From assembly GCF_003751225.1 (NCBI RefSeq), contig NZ_RJKE01000001.1, forward strand, positions 8,060,001-8,124,000: a DNA stretch of 64,000 nt, in the 5' to 3' direction. The notes beneath the pieces were generated by a model that saw only the letters and a list, made by a program, of their open reading frames with translations, made no database searches and had not been told where the DNA came from. This stretch comes from Actinocorallia herbida (lineage in GTDB: Bacteria; Actinomycetota; Actinomycetes; Streptosporangiales; Streptosporangiaceae). Position numbers and translations under genes: made by a program. This document shows positions 17,934-26,995 of this stretch, one piece after another (position 1 is the stretch's first letter; every line of letters starts with the position of its first letter).

Positions 17934-17973
17934 ACGACGGCCAGGCCCGCTCCCCCGCGGCCCTGGCCGTCGT
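17934..17973 (+). terminator. rpsD terminator hairpin
   Basis: Perfect 12-base arms ACGACGGCCAGG (17934-17945) and CCTGGCCGTCGT (17962-17973), 37 bases after the rpsD stop. Confidence 0.8.
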
Positions 17974-18059
17974 CATGCCCAGGGCACCCCGCCGAACGGC
18001 GACCCCGTCCGGGGAAAACGGGTCTGGGCAAAAAAATGTGTGCGCGGTACATTCAACCA

Positions 18060-18073
18060 AGCAAGTGCTTGTG
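18060..18073. promoter_or_regulatory. Possible KstR2/TetR-type operator upstream of dioxygenase
   Basis: AGCAAGTGCTTGTG keeps the CAAG-nn-CTTG core and fits 13 of 14 positions of the A-n-CAAG-nn-CTTG-n-T pattern known for KstR2-type repressors. It lies 28 bases before the dioxygenase ATG. A short motif like this can occur by chance. Confidence 0.3.
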
Positions 18074-18101
18074 TCTGATCGTTCAGGGAGAGGCTCGGCG
18101 C

Positions 18102-18989
18102 ATGGTGGAGTTTCGGAAGGTCACGCGGAACATCGGGGCTGAGGTCTCGGGGGTGGATCTGCGGGAGGGGCTTGAGCCGGAGCAGGTTCAGGCGATCCGG
18201 ACGGGGTTGCTGGATCACGGGGTGCTGTTCTTCCGGGACCAGCACATCACCGACGAGCAGCATGTGGCGTTCGCGAAGCAGTTCGGGACGGCGAACCTGC
18301 CGCCGATGGACACCAGCGGGTCCGCGGTGCACGTGCTGGACCAGACCGACCCGAAGGGGGAGGGCGGCGACCAGTGGCACAGTGACAACACGTTCATGCG
18401 GACGCCGCCGATGGGGTCGATGCTGCGGGCCGTCATCCTGCCGGAGGTCGGCGGGGACACCCTGTGGGCCAACATGTACCTCGTGTACGAGTCGCTGGCG
18501 CCGTGGCTGCGCAGGCTCGTCGACGAGCTTTACGCCGAGCACGACCTGACGATGTCGGTCTCCAAGGCGATCGACAAGGGGCACCGGATGGACCTCCGGG
18601 ACCTCCAGGAGAAGAACCCGCCGGTCGTCCACCCCGTCGTGCGGGTGCACCCGGAGACCGGGCGGAAGGCGCTGTACGTGAACCGCAGCTCGGTCACCCG
18701 GCTCATCGGGCTGTCGCGGCGCGAGAACGAGGCGATCCTGCCGCTGCTGTTCGACGCGGTCCGCGACCCGCAGTTCCAGGTCAGGCTCAACTGGCGGGTC
18801 GGCACCATGGCGTTCTGGGACAACCGGCCGACGCAGCACTACGCCGTCGCCGACTACGTCCAGCGCCGCAAGATGCACCGGGTCACCATCAACGCGCCCG
18901 AGGCGATCGACGACGGCGTGCCGAAGGGCCCGAACGGCGTCACCGGCGACGACTCCCCCGCCGAGGCGAACGCCGCCCGCTACCTGTGA
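18102..18989 (+). CDS. TauD/TfdA-family Fe(II)/2-oxoglutarate dioxygenase
   Basis: 295 residues from the ATG at 18102. The iron facial triad is H93-S-D95 (QWHSDNTF) and H246 (TQHYAVADY), with an arginine for 2-oxoglutarate at R260 or R256. The VDLREGL and GVLFFRDQHIT blocks at the N-terminus are typical. It hydroxylates an organic substrate with release of CO2 and succinate, as in taurine or alkylsulfate use; the substrate is not evident. Monocistronic, between the rpsD terminator and a convergent MarR gene. Confidence 0.85.
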   Translation: MVEFRKVTRNIGAEVSGVDLREGLEPEQVQAIRTGLLDHGVLFFRDQHITDEQHVAFAKQFGTANLPPMDTSGSAVHVLDQTDPKGEGGDQWHSDNTFMRTPPMGSMLRAVILPEVGGDTLWANMYLVYESLAPWLRRLVDELYAEHDLTMSVSKAIDKGHRMDLRDLQEKNPPVVHPVVRVHPETGRKALYVNRSSVTRLIGLSRRENEAILPLLFDAVRDPQFQVRLNWRVGTMAFWDNRPTQHYAVADYVQRRKMHRVTINAPEAIDDGVPKGPNGVTGDDSPAEANAARYL

Positions 18990-19041
18990 CGTGCGATCCC
19001 GGGGGCGGCGACCAGGCCCGCCCCCGGGGTGTCCCGCGCGA

Positions 19042-19593
19042 CTAGCCGAGGGACGGGAGTTCGGCGCGGCCCTTGGCGTCGAGGCGCTCCAGGGCGGTGC
19101 GGAGGACGGCGCGTTCGGCGTCGTCGAGGGGGCCCGCGTAGAACTCCTGGAGGGTCTGGGTGTGGACGGCCCTGGCGCGGGCCAGGGTCTCGCGGCCCTT
19201 CGCGGTGAGGGACGCCTTCTGGACGCGCCGGTCGGTCTCGGAGGTGTGCCGGGTGAGCAGGCCCGCCCGTTCCATCCGGTCGATCAGCCGGGTCATGCCG
19301 CCGCTGGTGAGGATCATCTCCTGGGCCATGTGGCTCATCGACACGCAACCCTGCTCCAGGCGCAGCAGCACCTCGAGCATGACGTGGGAGATCCCCGCCC
19401 GCCGTTCCAGTGCCCGCCCGGCGATCCGCTCCAGCCGCGAGCTGACGCTCAGTAGCAGCCCGAACTCGCCGATCAGCGTGTCTTCCTCGCTCTCCACCGG
19501 GCCATTGTCATCCACGGTCCGCCCCGTTGACAGCCGCCGGACAGCCGATACCCCGAGCCGGTCCTGACCCAAAACCGCGTCCGCCCTAGTCAC
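19042..19593 (-). CDS. MarR-family transcriptional regulator at the end of the mce operon
   Basis: 183 residues from a GTG at 19593; a later GTG (VESEEDTLIG) may be the true start. The winged-helix domain covers residues about 65-135: MSHMAQEMILTSGGMTRLIDRMERAGLL is the helix-turn-helix and SETDRRVQKASLTAKG the wing. With the first start it overlaps the Mce-associated gene by 8 bases, so it is likely co-transcribed and may be a feedback regulator of lipid import. Ligand unknown. Confidence 0.8.
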   Translation of the reverse strand: MTRADAVLGQDRLGVSAVRRLSTGRTVDDNGPVESEEDTLIGEFGLLLSVSSRLERIAGRALERRAGISHVMLEVLLRLEQGCVSMSHMAQEMILTSGGMTRLIDRMERAGLLTRHTSETDRRVQKASLTAKGRETLARARAVHTQTLQEFYAGPLDDAERAVLRTALERLDAKGRAELPSLG

Positions 19594-20491
19594 CGGCCTT
19601 CGGTGACTCCGTGTCGGCCGGAGCTGACGGGACCGGCGCCGGCGTCTCCGTCGCGCCCTCGACGCCCGGGACCGCGGTTCCGGTGGCGCTCTCGCTGCCG
19701 GCCGGGACCATCGAGCTGATCATCCAGGTGCCGTCGACCTTGATGAGGCCGAGCGTCAGGTGGCTGCGCGAGATGGTCTGGGACTGGCTCAGCGCGGGGG
19801 CCTCGATCGACAGGTCGAACACCAGGACGGCGCTGGCCATCATGCCGTCGACGCTCCCGACGTAGACGGCGTAGGTCTTCGACGTCAGGTCGGCCTTCTG
19901 CGCGGTGAGGCGCTTCCCGAACTCCGCGAGATCGAGCTTCTCGCGCTCGGTCCTGGCGTCCCCGGTGAGATAGGACAGCGTCTTGTGGTTGGCGGCCTGG
20001 ACGTCGGCGTAGGAGAACGTCGCCATGACGTCGCCGAAGGCCGCGATCCGCTTGACGAGTTCGGCGCGATCGGCGTCGGCGGCCGCGGCCGACCGCCACT
20101 GGAAGAGCCCGACGGCGGCGAGCACGGCGAGGACCGCGACGGCGGCCGAGAGGATCTGCACAAGGCGCCCGGACGCCTTGGTGTCCCCGCCGGAGCCCTT
20201 CTTCTCGGCGGGAGCCTTCGCGGGCTCCTCGGCCTTCTCCAGGGCCTCCGCCTTCTCGGACGCCTCCGCCTTCTCGGGTGCCTCCATCTCCTCGATGTCG
20301 TCGAGTTCGACGTCGTCCGTCTCCGCGGCCTTCCCGGCCGCGGCCTCCGCCTCCGCCGCCTCCTCCGCGTCCGCCGCCGCGAGGACCGCCCGCACCGTCG
20401 CCTCGTCCAGTTCGGCGCCGGTGTCGTCCTCATCGACGATCTCGATGACGCGGACCCGCCGCACCGGCTTCTTTCCGCTGGTCGTGCTCAT
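19586..20491 (-). CDS. Mce-associated membrane protein
   Basis: 301 residues. An acidic, Glu/Ala-rich cytoplasmic N-terminal region (about 20-105, with repeated EKAEA units), one transmembrane segment near 113-133 (LSAAVAVLAVLAAVGLFQW), then an extracytoplasmic alpha/beta domain of the Mce-associated type (TFSYADVQAANHKTLSYLTGD) and a Pro/Ser/Thr tail. Such proteins stabilise Mce complexes in mycobacteria. It lies 17 bases after MceF. Only one such gene is found here, whereas mycobacterial operons often have two or more. Confidence 0.75.
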   Translation of the reverse strand: MSTTSGKKPVRRVRVIEIVDEDDTGAELDEATVRAVLAAADAEEAAEAEAAAGKAAETDDVELDDIEEMEAPEKAEASEKAEALEKAEEPAKAPAEKKGSGGDTKASGRLVQILSAAVAVLAVLAAVGLFQWRSAAAADADRAELVKRIAAFGDVMATFSYADVQAANHKTLSYLTGDARTEREKLDLAEFGKRLTAQKADLTSKTYAVYVGSVDGMMASAVLVFDLSIEAPALSQSQTISRSHLTLGLIKVDGTWMISSMVPAGSESATGTAVPGVEGATETPAPVPSAPADTESPKAGD

Positions 20492-20508
20492 CGGTCCTCC
20501 TCGGGGGG

Positions 20509-21801
20509 TCACCGGCTCCGGCGCCGGATCAGAACGGGCAGGGTCTTGGCCGCGACCCGCGCCAGCACGGCGAGGGCCAGCACCGGCGGGAGCCACACGA
20601 GCCAGCCGGGCGGCCCGCCCGGCGACGCCTCGGCGACGGGCCTGGCGACGGCCGTGCTCGTCGTGGCCGGGGTGGTGGGTGACGGCGCGGCCGCCTCAGT
20701 CTGCCGCTTTTGCTCAGATTTCTCACTAGGCGCGGGTGCCTTGAACGGATCCGCGCCGCTCGCGCACTCCGGGATCTCCGGGACCGTGGGCTGCGGAATC
20801 GGGTCCCGGTACTCCAGGGGCGCCTCTCCCTTGGTGGAGATGACCGCGGAGAGGTTGAGCGCGGGGCCGGCGGAGGTGGGCCGGATGATGTCGTCCAGCG
20901 CGCTGATGAGCGTCCCGGCCATGCCGAGGGTCTCGCGCACGTCCTTCATCTTCGCGGGGGTGGCGATGGTGCCGAGCGCGTCGTCGAGGGCGCCGACGGC
21001 GCAGCCGAGGTAGGGGTCGGTCGCGGTGGTGAGGTCGGCGAGGCGGGTGGTGAGGGCGGGTGAGCGCTCCAGCACCTCGCGCAGTTCGGCGCGCAGATCC
21101 GACAGCGGGCCGAGCAGGGCCGCGGCGTTGTCGATGCTGGAGCCGAGCGCCTCGGGACGCCCCGCGAGCGATCGGGTGAGCTCGGACAGGTCCCCGGTGA
21201 GCCCGTCGATCAGCTCGGTCCGGCCGACGAACGCCTCGGTGAGCGCCGCGCTGCCGTCGACGATCTGGCGCAGCGAGTCCTCCCGGCCCTCCCATCCGGC
21301 GGCGAGCTCCCGGAAGAGGATCTTGGTGGATGCCGGGTCGATCGCCTTGAGCCCGTCGATGACCTGCGCGAACAGGTCGCCGTACGCGACGGGCACCGAG
21401 GTGTGCTCCTTGGTGATCCGCCCGCCCGGCTCGATGTGCCGGCCGAGGTCCGTGCCGGGCCGGGGCGCGAGGTCGACGTACGGCTCGCCGACCGCCGACT
21501 TGCGCCCGGCGGCCGCGGTGAGCTCGGCCGGGATCCGCACTCCCCGGTCTATCGCCAGCTCCGCGACGACCATGTGGTGCGGCGCGTCGAGCCGCAGCGA
21601 CCGGATCTTGCCGACCCGGATGCCCAGGTAGGCGACCTCGAAGTTCTCGTGCAGGCCCGGCGAGGAGGTGAACTCCGCGCTGATCGTGTACGGCCGCTCG
21701 ACGAAGTCGAACCGGACGACGCCGGCCAGCGCCCAGCCCGTCAGCGCGACGGACAGCAGCGCGAAGACCGCGACGTTGATCAGGATGCGCCGCCCGTTCA
21801 C
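20509..21801 (-). CDS. MceF-position Mce family lipid-binding protein
   Basis: 430 residues from a GTG overlapping the upstream stop (GTGA). A signal anchor at about 5-28 (ILINVAVFALLSVALTGWALAGV) is followed by the MCE/MlaD beta-barrel domain (about 40-115, FEVAYLGIRVGKI), then a long helical region. At its C-terminal end it has a second hydrophobic segment (about 395-420, GWLVWLPPVLALAVLARV) and a basic tail, so both ends are probably in the membrane. Part of the six-subunit Mce tunnel that carries lipids or sterols to the YrbE permease. Confidence 0.85.
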   Translation of the reverse strand: MNGRRILINVAVFALLSVALTGWALAGVVRFDFVERPYTISAEFTSSPGLHENFEVAYLGIRVGKIRSLRLDAPHHMVVAELAIDRGVRIPAELTAAAGRKSAVGEPYVDLAPRPGTDLGRHIEPGGRITKEHTSVPVAYGDLFAQVIDGLKAIDPASTKILFRELAAGWEGREDSLRQIVDGSAALTEAFVGRTELIDGLTGDLSELTRSLAGRPEALGSSIDNAAALLGPLSDLRAELREVLERSPALTTRLADLTTATDPYLGCAVGALDDALGTIATPAKMKDVRETLGMAGTLISALDDIIRPTSAGPALNLSAVISTKGEAPLEYRDPIPQPTVPEIPECASGADPFKAPAPSEKSEQKRQTEAAAPSPTTPATTSTAVARPVAEASPGGPPGWLVWLPPVLALAVLARVAAKTLPVLIRRRSR

Positions 21802-22793
21802 CGGCCGCCCCCCTGGATGATCTGGTCGAGGAAGGGCAGCACGTCGCTGGCCTCCTCCGACGCGTTGTTGTAGAGCCCGAGCTTGAGCGCCCCGTAGACC
21901 ATGAGCTGCCCGTCCCAGACGACCTTCGGCAGCACCTCCTGGAACCCGACGAGGCTCTTCACCAGCGCGGAGATCTTGTCGCTGCTGCCGCCGAGGGTCG
22001 CGAGGGTCGGGTCGAGCCGCTTGATGAGCAGCCGCATCTTCTCGGCCCGCCCGGCGAAGACCTTGTCGTTGAGCCTGCGCGCGGTCTTGGTGAGGTCCTC
22101 GACGGTGCCGAGGATCTCGGTCTTGTTCCGCTCGATGAGGCCGATGGTCTCGTTGATCCGGCTGGTCCGGAGAGTGCCGTTGTGCGCCTTGAGGGTCTCG
22201 CCGAGGTCGGCGAGGCGTCCGATGGCCCGGCCCAGGTCGTCGCGCTGCTCGGCGAACGCGGCGACGAGGTCGGCGGACTGGGCGACCATCTTGTTGAGCG
22301 CCGGGCCCTGGCCGTCGAGGGCGGTCGCGGTCTCGTTGACGAGGGTGGCGAGGTCGTCGCCGCTGATGGCCTCCAGGATCCGGCCCGCGTCCCCGGCGAC
22401 CTGCTCGAACTGCGGCGCGACGCTGGTGCGGGTGATCCGGGCGCCGTCGCGGAGGAACGGTCCGGTCGTCATGTCCGATCCGTCGGGAAGGGTCAGTTCG
22501 ACGTAGTTCTCGCCCAGCAGTGACGTCTGCGCGATCTCGGCCGCGGCCCCTTCGGGGATCCGGTAGTCGTCCTCGATGGAGAACCGCACCTCGGCCTGGT
22601 ATCCGACCCGCTTGACGCTGACGACGCTGCCGATCGGGATGTCGCTCATCTGCACGCTGTGCCCGGCGACGAGGTTCTGCACGTCGGGGAAGGTCGCGAC
22701 GAGCGTGACGTCGCCGGTCGGCGCGCCGAGGGTCGAGGGCGAGCAGCCCGCGACGAGCGCGGCCGCGGCGAGCAGCGGGACGAGCCGTCTCAC
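21798..22793 (-). CDS. MceE-position Mce family lipoprotein
   Basis: 331 residues from a GTG (GTGA overlap with the gene before). A lipobox L-V-A-G-C lies at about residues 12-16, so it is a lipid-anchored subunit like LprK of mycobacteria. The MCE domain is at about 28-105 (VQNLVAGHSVQMSDIPIGSV), followed by helical segments. It is the subunit that normally carries the lipoprotein signal. Confidence 0.85.
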   Translation of the reverse strand: MRRLVPLLAAAALVAGCSPSTLGAPTGDVTLVATFPDVQNLVAGHSVQMSDIPIGSVVSVKRVGYQAEVRFSIEDDYRIPEGAAAEIAQTSLLGENYVELTLPDGSDMTTGPFLRDGARITRTSVAPQFEQVAGDAGRILEAISGDDLATLVNETATALDGQGPALNKMVAQSADLVAAFAEQRDDLGRAIGRLADLGETLKAHNGTLRTSRINETIGLIERNKTEILGTVEDLTKTARRLNDKVFAGRAEKMRLLIKRLDPTLATLGGSSDKISALVKSLVGFQEVLPKVVWDGQLMVYGALKLGLYNNASEEASDVLPFLDQIIQGGGR

Positions 22794-23800
22794 TTGTCCT
22801 CCCAGGGGCAGTTGGAGAACGTCGGTGAAGGCAGCAGGCACTCTTCGGGCATGCCGAGCTGCTTCATCAGCGCGCGCAGGGAGGGGTCCACCGCGAACTG
22901 GAGCTCCGCGATGTGGCTCTTGCGGTTCCAGGACTTGAGGAACGCCCGCGCGACGCCCGGCAGCGCCTCGATGAGCTGCGCGAGCCGTCCGCTGTTGCCC
23001 TTGACGATCAGGGACACCTGGGTGAGGACCCGGACGTCGTCGGCGAGGGTGCCCTCGTACTTCTCCAGCAGGACGTCACCGCTCCGGACGAGCCGGACCA
23101 GCCCCTCGACCAGCTGCTTGATCGCGTCGCGCTCCTGGGCGAAGACCTCGGTGGCCGAGGAGACCTGTTCGATCATCGTGCCGAGCGCGTCCTCCTTGCC
23201 CTCGACCACCTTCGCGACGGACGCGAGGTTGTCGGCGAGTTCGGCGAGCGCGTCGGCCTGGCCGCCGAGGGTCTCGGTGAGCTGGCCGGTCTGCTGGAGC
23301 GCGGCGTTGAACGCCTGCCCGTTGCCCTCGAACGCGGCCGCCGCCTTCTGCGTGACGCGCCGGGCCTGGAGCGGGTCGATCGCGTCGAGCACCTCGGTGA
23401 ACGCGGCGAGCGCCTCGTCGGTCTCGATCGGCAGGGTCGTGTCGGCCTGCTCGATGACGTGCCCGTCCTTCGCCTTCGGCTTGCCCGGCGTGTACGCCGG
23501 ATACAGGACGAGGTTGCGTTCGCCGACGAGGTTGAGCGGCATGATCGACGCCTTGACGTCGGCAGGGAGCGGCACGCCGGACTCGACCGTGGCGGTGACC
23601 CGGATCCGGTCCCCTTGGATCTCCACCTCGTCCACGGTCCCGACGTCGACGCCCATGACCATGACGTGCGAGCCCTCGTAGAAGCTCGTCGCGCGGTCGA
23701 AGTACACGGTGATCGAGGTGCCGCCGCCCGGCAGCGCCGAGCAGCCTCCGGACAGGAGCAGCGGGAGCGCGGCGCCGAGCGCCGCGAGACGGGTCTTCAC
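22790..23800 (-). CDS. MceD-position Mce family protein, also with a lipobox
   Basis: 336 residues from a GTG (GTGA overlap). The N-terminus LAALGAALPLLLSGGCSALPG carries a lipobox-like S-G-G-C at about residues 17-20, so this subunit also looks lipid-anchored. MCE domain at about 30-105 (TSFYEGSHVMVMGVDVGTV), then a helical tail. Family function: extracellular part of the lipid-import tunnel. Confidence 0.85.
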   Translation of the reverse strand: MKTRLAALGAALPLLLSGGCSALPGGGTSITVYFDRATSFYEGSHVMVMGVDVGTVDEVEIQGDRIRVTATVESGVPLPADVKASIMPLNLVGERNLVLYPAYTPGKPKAKDGHVIEQADTTLPIETDEALAAFTEVLDAIDPLQARRVTQKAAAAFEGNGQAFNAALQQTGQLTETLGGQADALAELADNLASVAKVVEGKEDALGTMIEQVSSATEVFAQERDAIKQLVEGLVRLVRSGDVLLEKYEGTLADDVRVLTQVSLIVKGNSGRLAQLIEALPGVARAFLKSWNRKSHIAELQFAVDPSLRALMKQLGMPEECLLPSPTFSNCPWEDK

Positions 23801-24813
23801 GGCCGGGCCTCCGGGGGCAGGATCGTCTGGGTGCCCTGAAGGATGCCGAGCCCCGTGATCATCGCGGCGAGCCCGTCGCCGGTGCTGCCCGCGTTGGCCA
23901 GGCCCTGGAAGGTCGGGCCGAGCAGGGCGAGATCGGTGTTCAGGTCGGCCATGCGGGGCTCCAGCCGCCGGGTCAGGGTGTGCAGGTTCGCCAGCAGGTC
24001 GTCCAGTTCCTTGCCGCGCTTGCCGACGACGTCGGCGAGCGTGTCGACGACCCTGGCGTTGTTCCCGAGCGAGGAGGCGAGCTCGTCCCTGTGCTCGGTC
24101 AGTGTCTCCAGGAGGGTCTGGGACGCCTCCAGCAGCCGGGCCAGGTCGTCGTTCTTGGTGGCGAGGACCCCGGTGAGCCGGTTGGCGTCCGCGATGAGCT
24201 GCTGGAACTGCGGGCTCTTGGCGTTGAGCGCGGCGTTCAGCGTGCTCACGTTGGTGAGAAGCCTGTTCAGGTTCTCCCGGGACGGCAGGTCGATCTTCTC
24301 GGTCTCCTCGAGGATCCTGGTGATCGACTTCATGTCGAGCCTGCCGAGGTCGCCCGTCGTCTTGTTGAGCGCCGCGACGACCGTGTACGGCGTCCCGGTC
24401 CGGTCCTCGGGGATCTCCCGCTTGGTCTCGGAGAGGTCGGCGAGGTAGGGCTCCTGGACGGGACCGGTGAGCTTGAGGTACCGGCCGCCGAGGAGGTTCG
24501 CGAGCTGGACGTCGGCGCGGGTCTGCGGCCCGAGGTCGATCCCGGACTCGACGCGGAACGTGATCCGCACCTTGCCGCGGTCGAAGTCGGGGTCGATCGC
24601 GGTGACCTTGCCGACCTTGACCCCGGCCAGGCGCACGTCGTCGCCCTCCTTGAGCCCGCCGGTCTCGGTGAACACGCCGGTGACGTGGTAGCCGCCCTGG
24701 AACAGGCCGACCTGGCCGTACAGGAAGGCGAACCCGATGCATCCGATGAGCAGGGACAGCGAGACCAGCGCGACGATCCGCCGGTTCAGGTCGCGCAGCG
24801 AAGGCAGCGCCAT
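23797..24813 (-). CDS. MceC-position Mce family protein
   Basis: 338 residues. N-terminal signal anchor (about 11-32, IVALVSLSLLIGCIGFAFLYG), MCE domain about 38-115 (GGLKEGDDVRLAGVKVGKV), then a coiled helical region to the end. The ATG overlaps the MceB stop by the four-base ATGA. A structural subunit of the lipid tunnel. Confidence 0.85.
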   Translation of the reverse strand: MALPSLRDLNRRIVALVSLSLLIGCIGFAFLYGQVGLFQGGYHVTGVFTETGGLKEGDDVRLAGVKVGKVTAIDPDFDRGKVRITFRVESGIDLGPQTRADVQLANLLGGRYLKLTGPVQEPYLADLSETKREIPEDRTGTPYTVVAALNKTTGDLGRLDMKSITRILEETEKIDLPSRENLNRLLTNVSTLNAALNAKSPQFQQLIADANRLTGVLATKNDDLARLLEASQTLLETLTEHRDELASSLGNNARVVDTLADVVGKRGKELDDLLANLHTLTRRLEPRMADLNTDLALLGPTFQGLANAGSTGDGLAAMITGLGILQGTQTILPPEARP

Positions 24814-25934
24814 CAGCCGTTCCCCCCTTCGGGGGCCGAGCCCGTGAGCCGGGCGACGAGGTCGGCCAGCGTCTCCTGGCCGTCGAGCATCTGCTGCCTG
24901 CTCGTGGTGTTGCCGGGGCCGGAGAGCTTCATCTGCGTCGGGCACTCGCCCTGGACGATGTTCAGGCACATGGCGTTGATCCGGACGTAGTGGCCGCCGT
25001 TGGTGACGGCGAACAGGGAGCGCAGCGCGGGCGGCAGGCCGGTGACGATCTGGTCGAGCTCGTCGATGTTCCCGACGGCGGTCTTCACCACCGTGTCCAG
25101 GTTGGCCACGGTCCTGTCGAGTTCGCGCTGGTTGCCGCTGATGACCTGGTCGAGCACCTCACTGACCTGGGCGAGTTCGGTGCCGGCCGAGCCGAGCACG
25201 TCGGTGTTCCCGGCGAACGCCTCGCTGATCGCGACGAGGTCGTCGATGACGCCGGCGATCTGCTCGTCGCGGCGGACGGCGGTCTCGGTCAGGGTCGAGT
25301 AGCTGTCGAGGATCGAGGTCAGGTCGTCCTTGCGGGTGGCGAGGGAGCCGACGAGGTTCTGGAGGCCGACGGTCATCAGGCCGATGTCGTCGCCGTTGCC
25401 GTCGAGCATCGCCGCGGTCGCCTGGAGGATCTTGTTGAGCTGGTCGGGGTCGAGGCTGCCGGTGAGCGGGCCGAGCGAGTTGACGATCTCGCCGAGGTCC
25501 ACGACCGCCTTGGTCGCCGCGAGGGTCGCCCCGTCCTCCAGGTACCTGCCGGTCTGCGCGCCGGGCACGAGGTAGACGAGGCGCTGGCCGATGAGGTTGC
25601 GCCAGCGGATCTCGGCGGTGCTGTCGGCGGGCAGCCGCAGGTCCTTCTCGACCTCCATGGTGACGACGGCCCTGCCCGCGGCGACCTCGACGGCCGAGAC
25701 CTTGCCGACGGGAGCGCCCGCGACCTTCACCAGGTCGCCCTTGATGAGCCCGCCGACGTCCTCGAAGGACGCCTTCAGCTCGTACTTGTCGCCGTAGTCC
25801 GCGCCGACGATCTGCGCCCCGATGACATAGGTCAGCAGCGACGTCGCGATCGCGAAGGCGGTGAACTTGATGAGCACGCCCAGGGCCGGGCCGCGCTTCG
25901 CGCCGCCGCGTGCCTCGCGTGCGCCGCGCGCCAT
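24813..25934 (-). CDS. MceB-position Mce family protein
   Basis: 373 residues from the ATG at 25934 (ATGA overlap). Basic N-terminus, signal anchor at about 17-36 (ALGVLIKFTAFAIATSLLTYV), MCE domain about 48-120 (GGLIKGDLVKVAGAPVGKV), long helical region and a C-terminal segment with two Cys (AMCLNIVQGECPTQM) that likely form a disulfide. Confidence 0.85.
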   Translation of the reverse strand: MARGAREARGGAKRGPALGVLIKFTAFAIATSLLTYVIGAQIVGADYGDKYELKASFEDVGGLIKGDLVKVAGAPVGKVSAVEVAAGRAVVTMEVEKDLRLPADSTAEIRWRNLIGQRLVYLVPGAQTGRYLEDGATLAATKAVVDLGEIVNSLGPLTGSLDPDQLNKILQATAAMLDGNGDDIGLMTVGLQNLVGSLATRKDDLTSILDSYSTLTETAVRRDEQIAGVIDDLVAISEAFAGNTDVLGSAGTELAQVSEVLDQVISGNQRELDRTVANLDTVVKTAVGNIDELDQIVTGLPPALRSLFAVTNGGHYVRINAMCLNIVQGECPTQMKLSGPGNTTSRQQMLDGQETLADLVARLTGSAPEGGNG

Positions 25935-26995
25935 CACTTCGGCTCCTTCCCGGCCGAGGGGCTGCCGCCGTACATCCAGCCGGCCGGGCACTCCTCGGTG
26001 AAGATGTCGCACAGGTTGAGCGAGACGAAGAGGTTGACGGCGCCCATCTTGGTGCCTTCCGGGCCGGGGAGCTGGAGGATCGCGGCGAGGCCGCCGAAGA
26101 ACCCGTTGAGCCCTCCGATCAGCTCGCCCAGCTCGTCCTGCCGGGGGTAGAGGGTGTCGTTGACGAGGCTTCCCCGGTCGATGAGGCCGCCGATCGCGTC
26201 GCCGTCACGTTCCAGGGTGCGCGAGAGCGTCCCGGCGAGGGTGCGGGCGTTGGCGAGGGTGGCCTCGAAGTCCTCGGGGTGCTCGGCGAGGGTGTCGCTG
26301 ACGGTGTCGGCGTCCTCGATCAGCCGGCCGATCTTCGTGGACCTGCTGCCCAGGACGTCGCCGAGGACGGCGAGGTCCTTGAGGGTCCGGCGGGTGCGGT
26401 CGAGGTCGCCGTGCGCGGTGTCGAGGATCGCCGCCGCGTCGGTCGTGGTCCGGTGCAGGGTCGCGCCGTTGCCGCGGAGGGCGGCGGCGAGGGTGTGCAG
26501 GACCGTGGCGACATCGTCGGGGTCGATCGCGTCGGCGAGCTCGGCCAGGGGGCGGCCGGTCTCGGCGAGCTCGGCGGGGTCGGTCGTCCTGGTGATCGCG
26601 GAGCCGTCGGGCAGGTACGGGCCGGTGCCCTCGCCCGTGCCGAGGTCCAGCGAGATGTCCTTCGGGCCGAACACCGACAGGGGCTCGACCTTCGCGGTGA
26701 CGGTCTCGGGGACGCGGACGCCCTTCTCGACCCGGAGCCGGACGACGGCGCGGCCCTGGGCGTCGAGGGTGACCGACGAGACGGTGCCCACGGTCATGCC
26801 GCGGACCTTGACCCGCGACTTGGCGTCCAGGCCCTGGCCGGCCCGGTGGAACACCGCCGTGTACTCGCGGGCCGGCGGCTCGGACGGCATGGCCCCGGCG
26901 GCCGCGGCACAGACCGCCGCGGCGAGGACCGCGGTCCCGGCGAGTCCGAAGCGGACGCGGGAGGCGCGTGACAGGGAGAGGTCTGATCCGCTCAT
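25934..26995 (-). CDS. MceA-position Mce family protein
   Basis: 353 residues, starting at 26995 with an ATGA overlap to YrbEB. Signal anchor at about 15-36, MCE domain about 45-120 (QGLDAKSRVKVRGMTVGTV), helical region, and a C-terminal Cys pair (LNLCDIFTEECPAGW). First of the six Mce subunits in gene order. Confidence 0.85.
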   Translation of the reverse strand: MSGSDLSLSRASRVRFGLAGTAVLAAAVCAAAAGAMPSEPPAREYTAVFHRAGQGLDAKSRVKVRGMTVGTVSSVTLDAQGRAVVRLRVEKGVRVPETVTAKVEPLSVFGPKDISLDLGTGEGTGPYLPDGSAITRTTDPAELAETGRPLAELADAIDPDDVATVLHTLAAALRGNGATLHRTTTDAAAILDTAHGDLDRTRRTLKDLAVLGDVLGSRSTKIGRLIEDADTVSDTLAEHPEDFEATLANARTLAGTLSRTLERDGDAIGGLIDRGSLVNDTLYPRQDELGELIGGLNGFFGGLAAILQLPGPEGTKMGAVNLFVSLNLCDIFTEECPAGWMYGGSPSAGKEPK

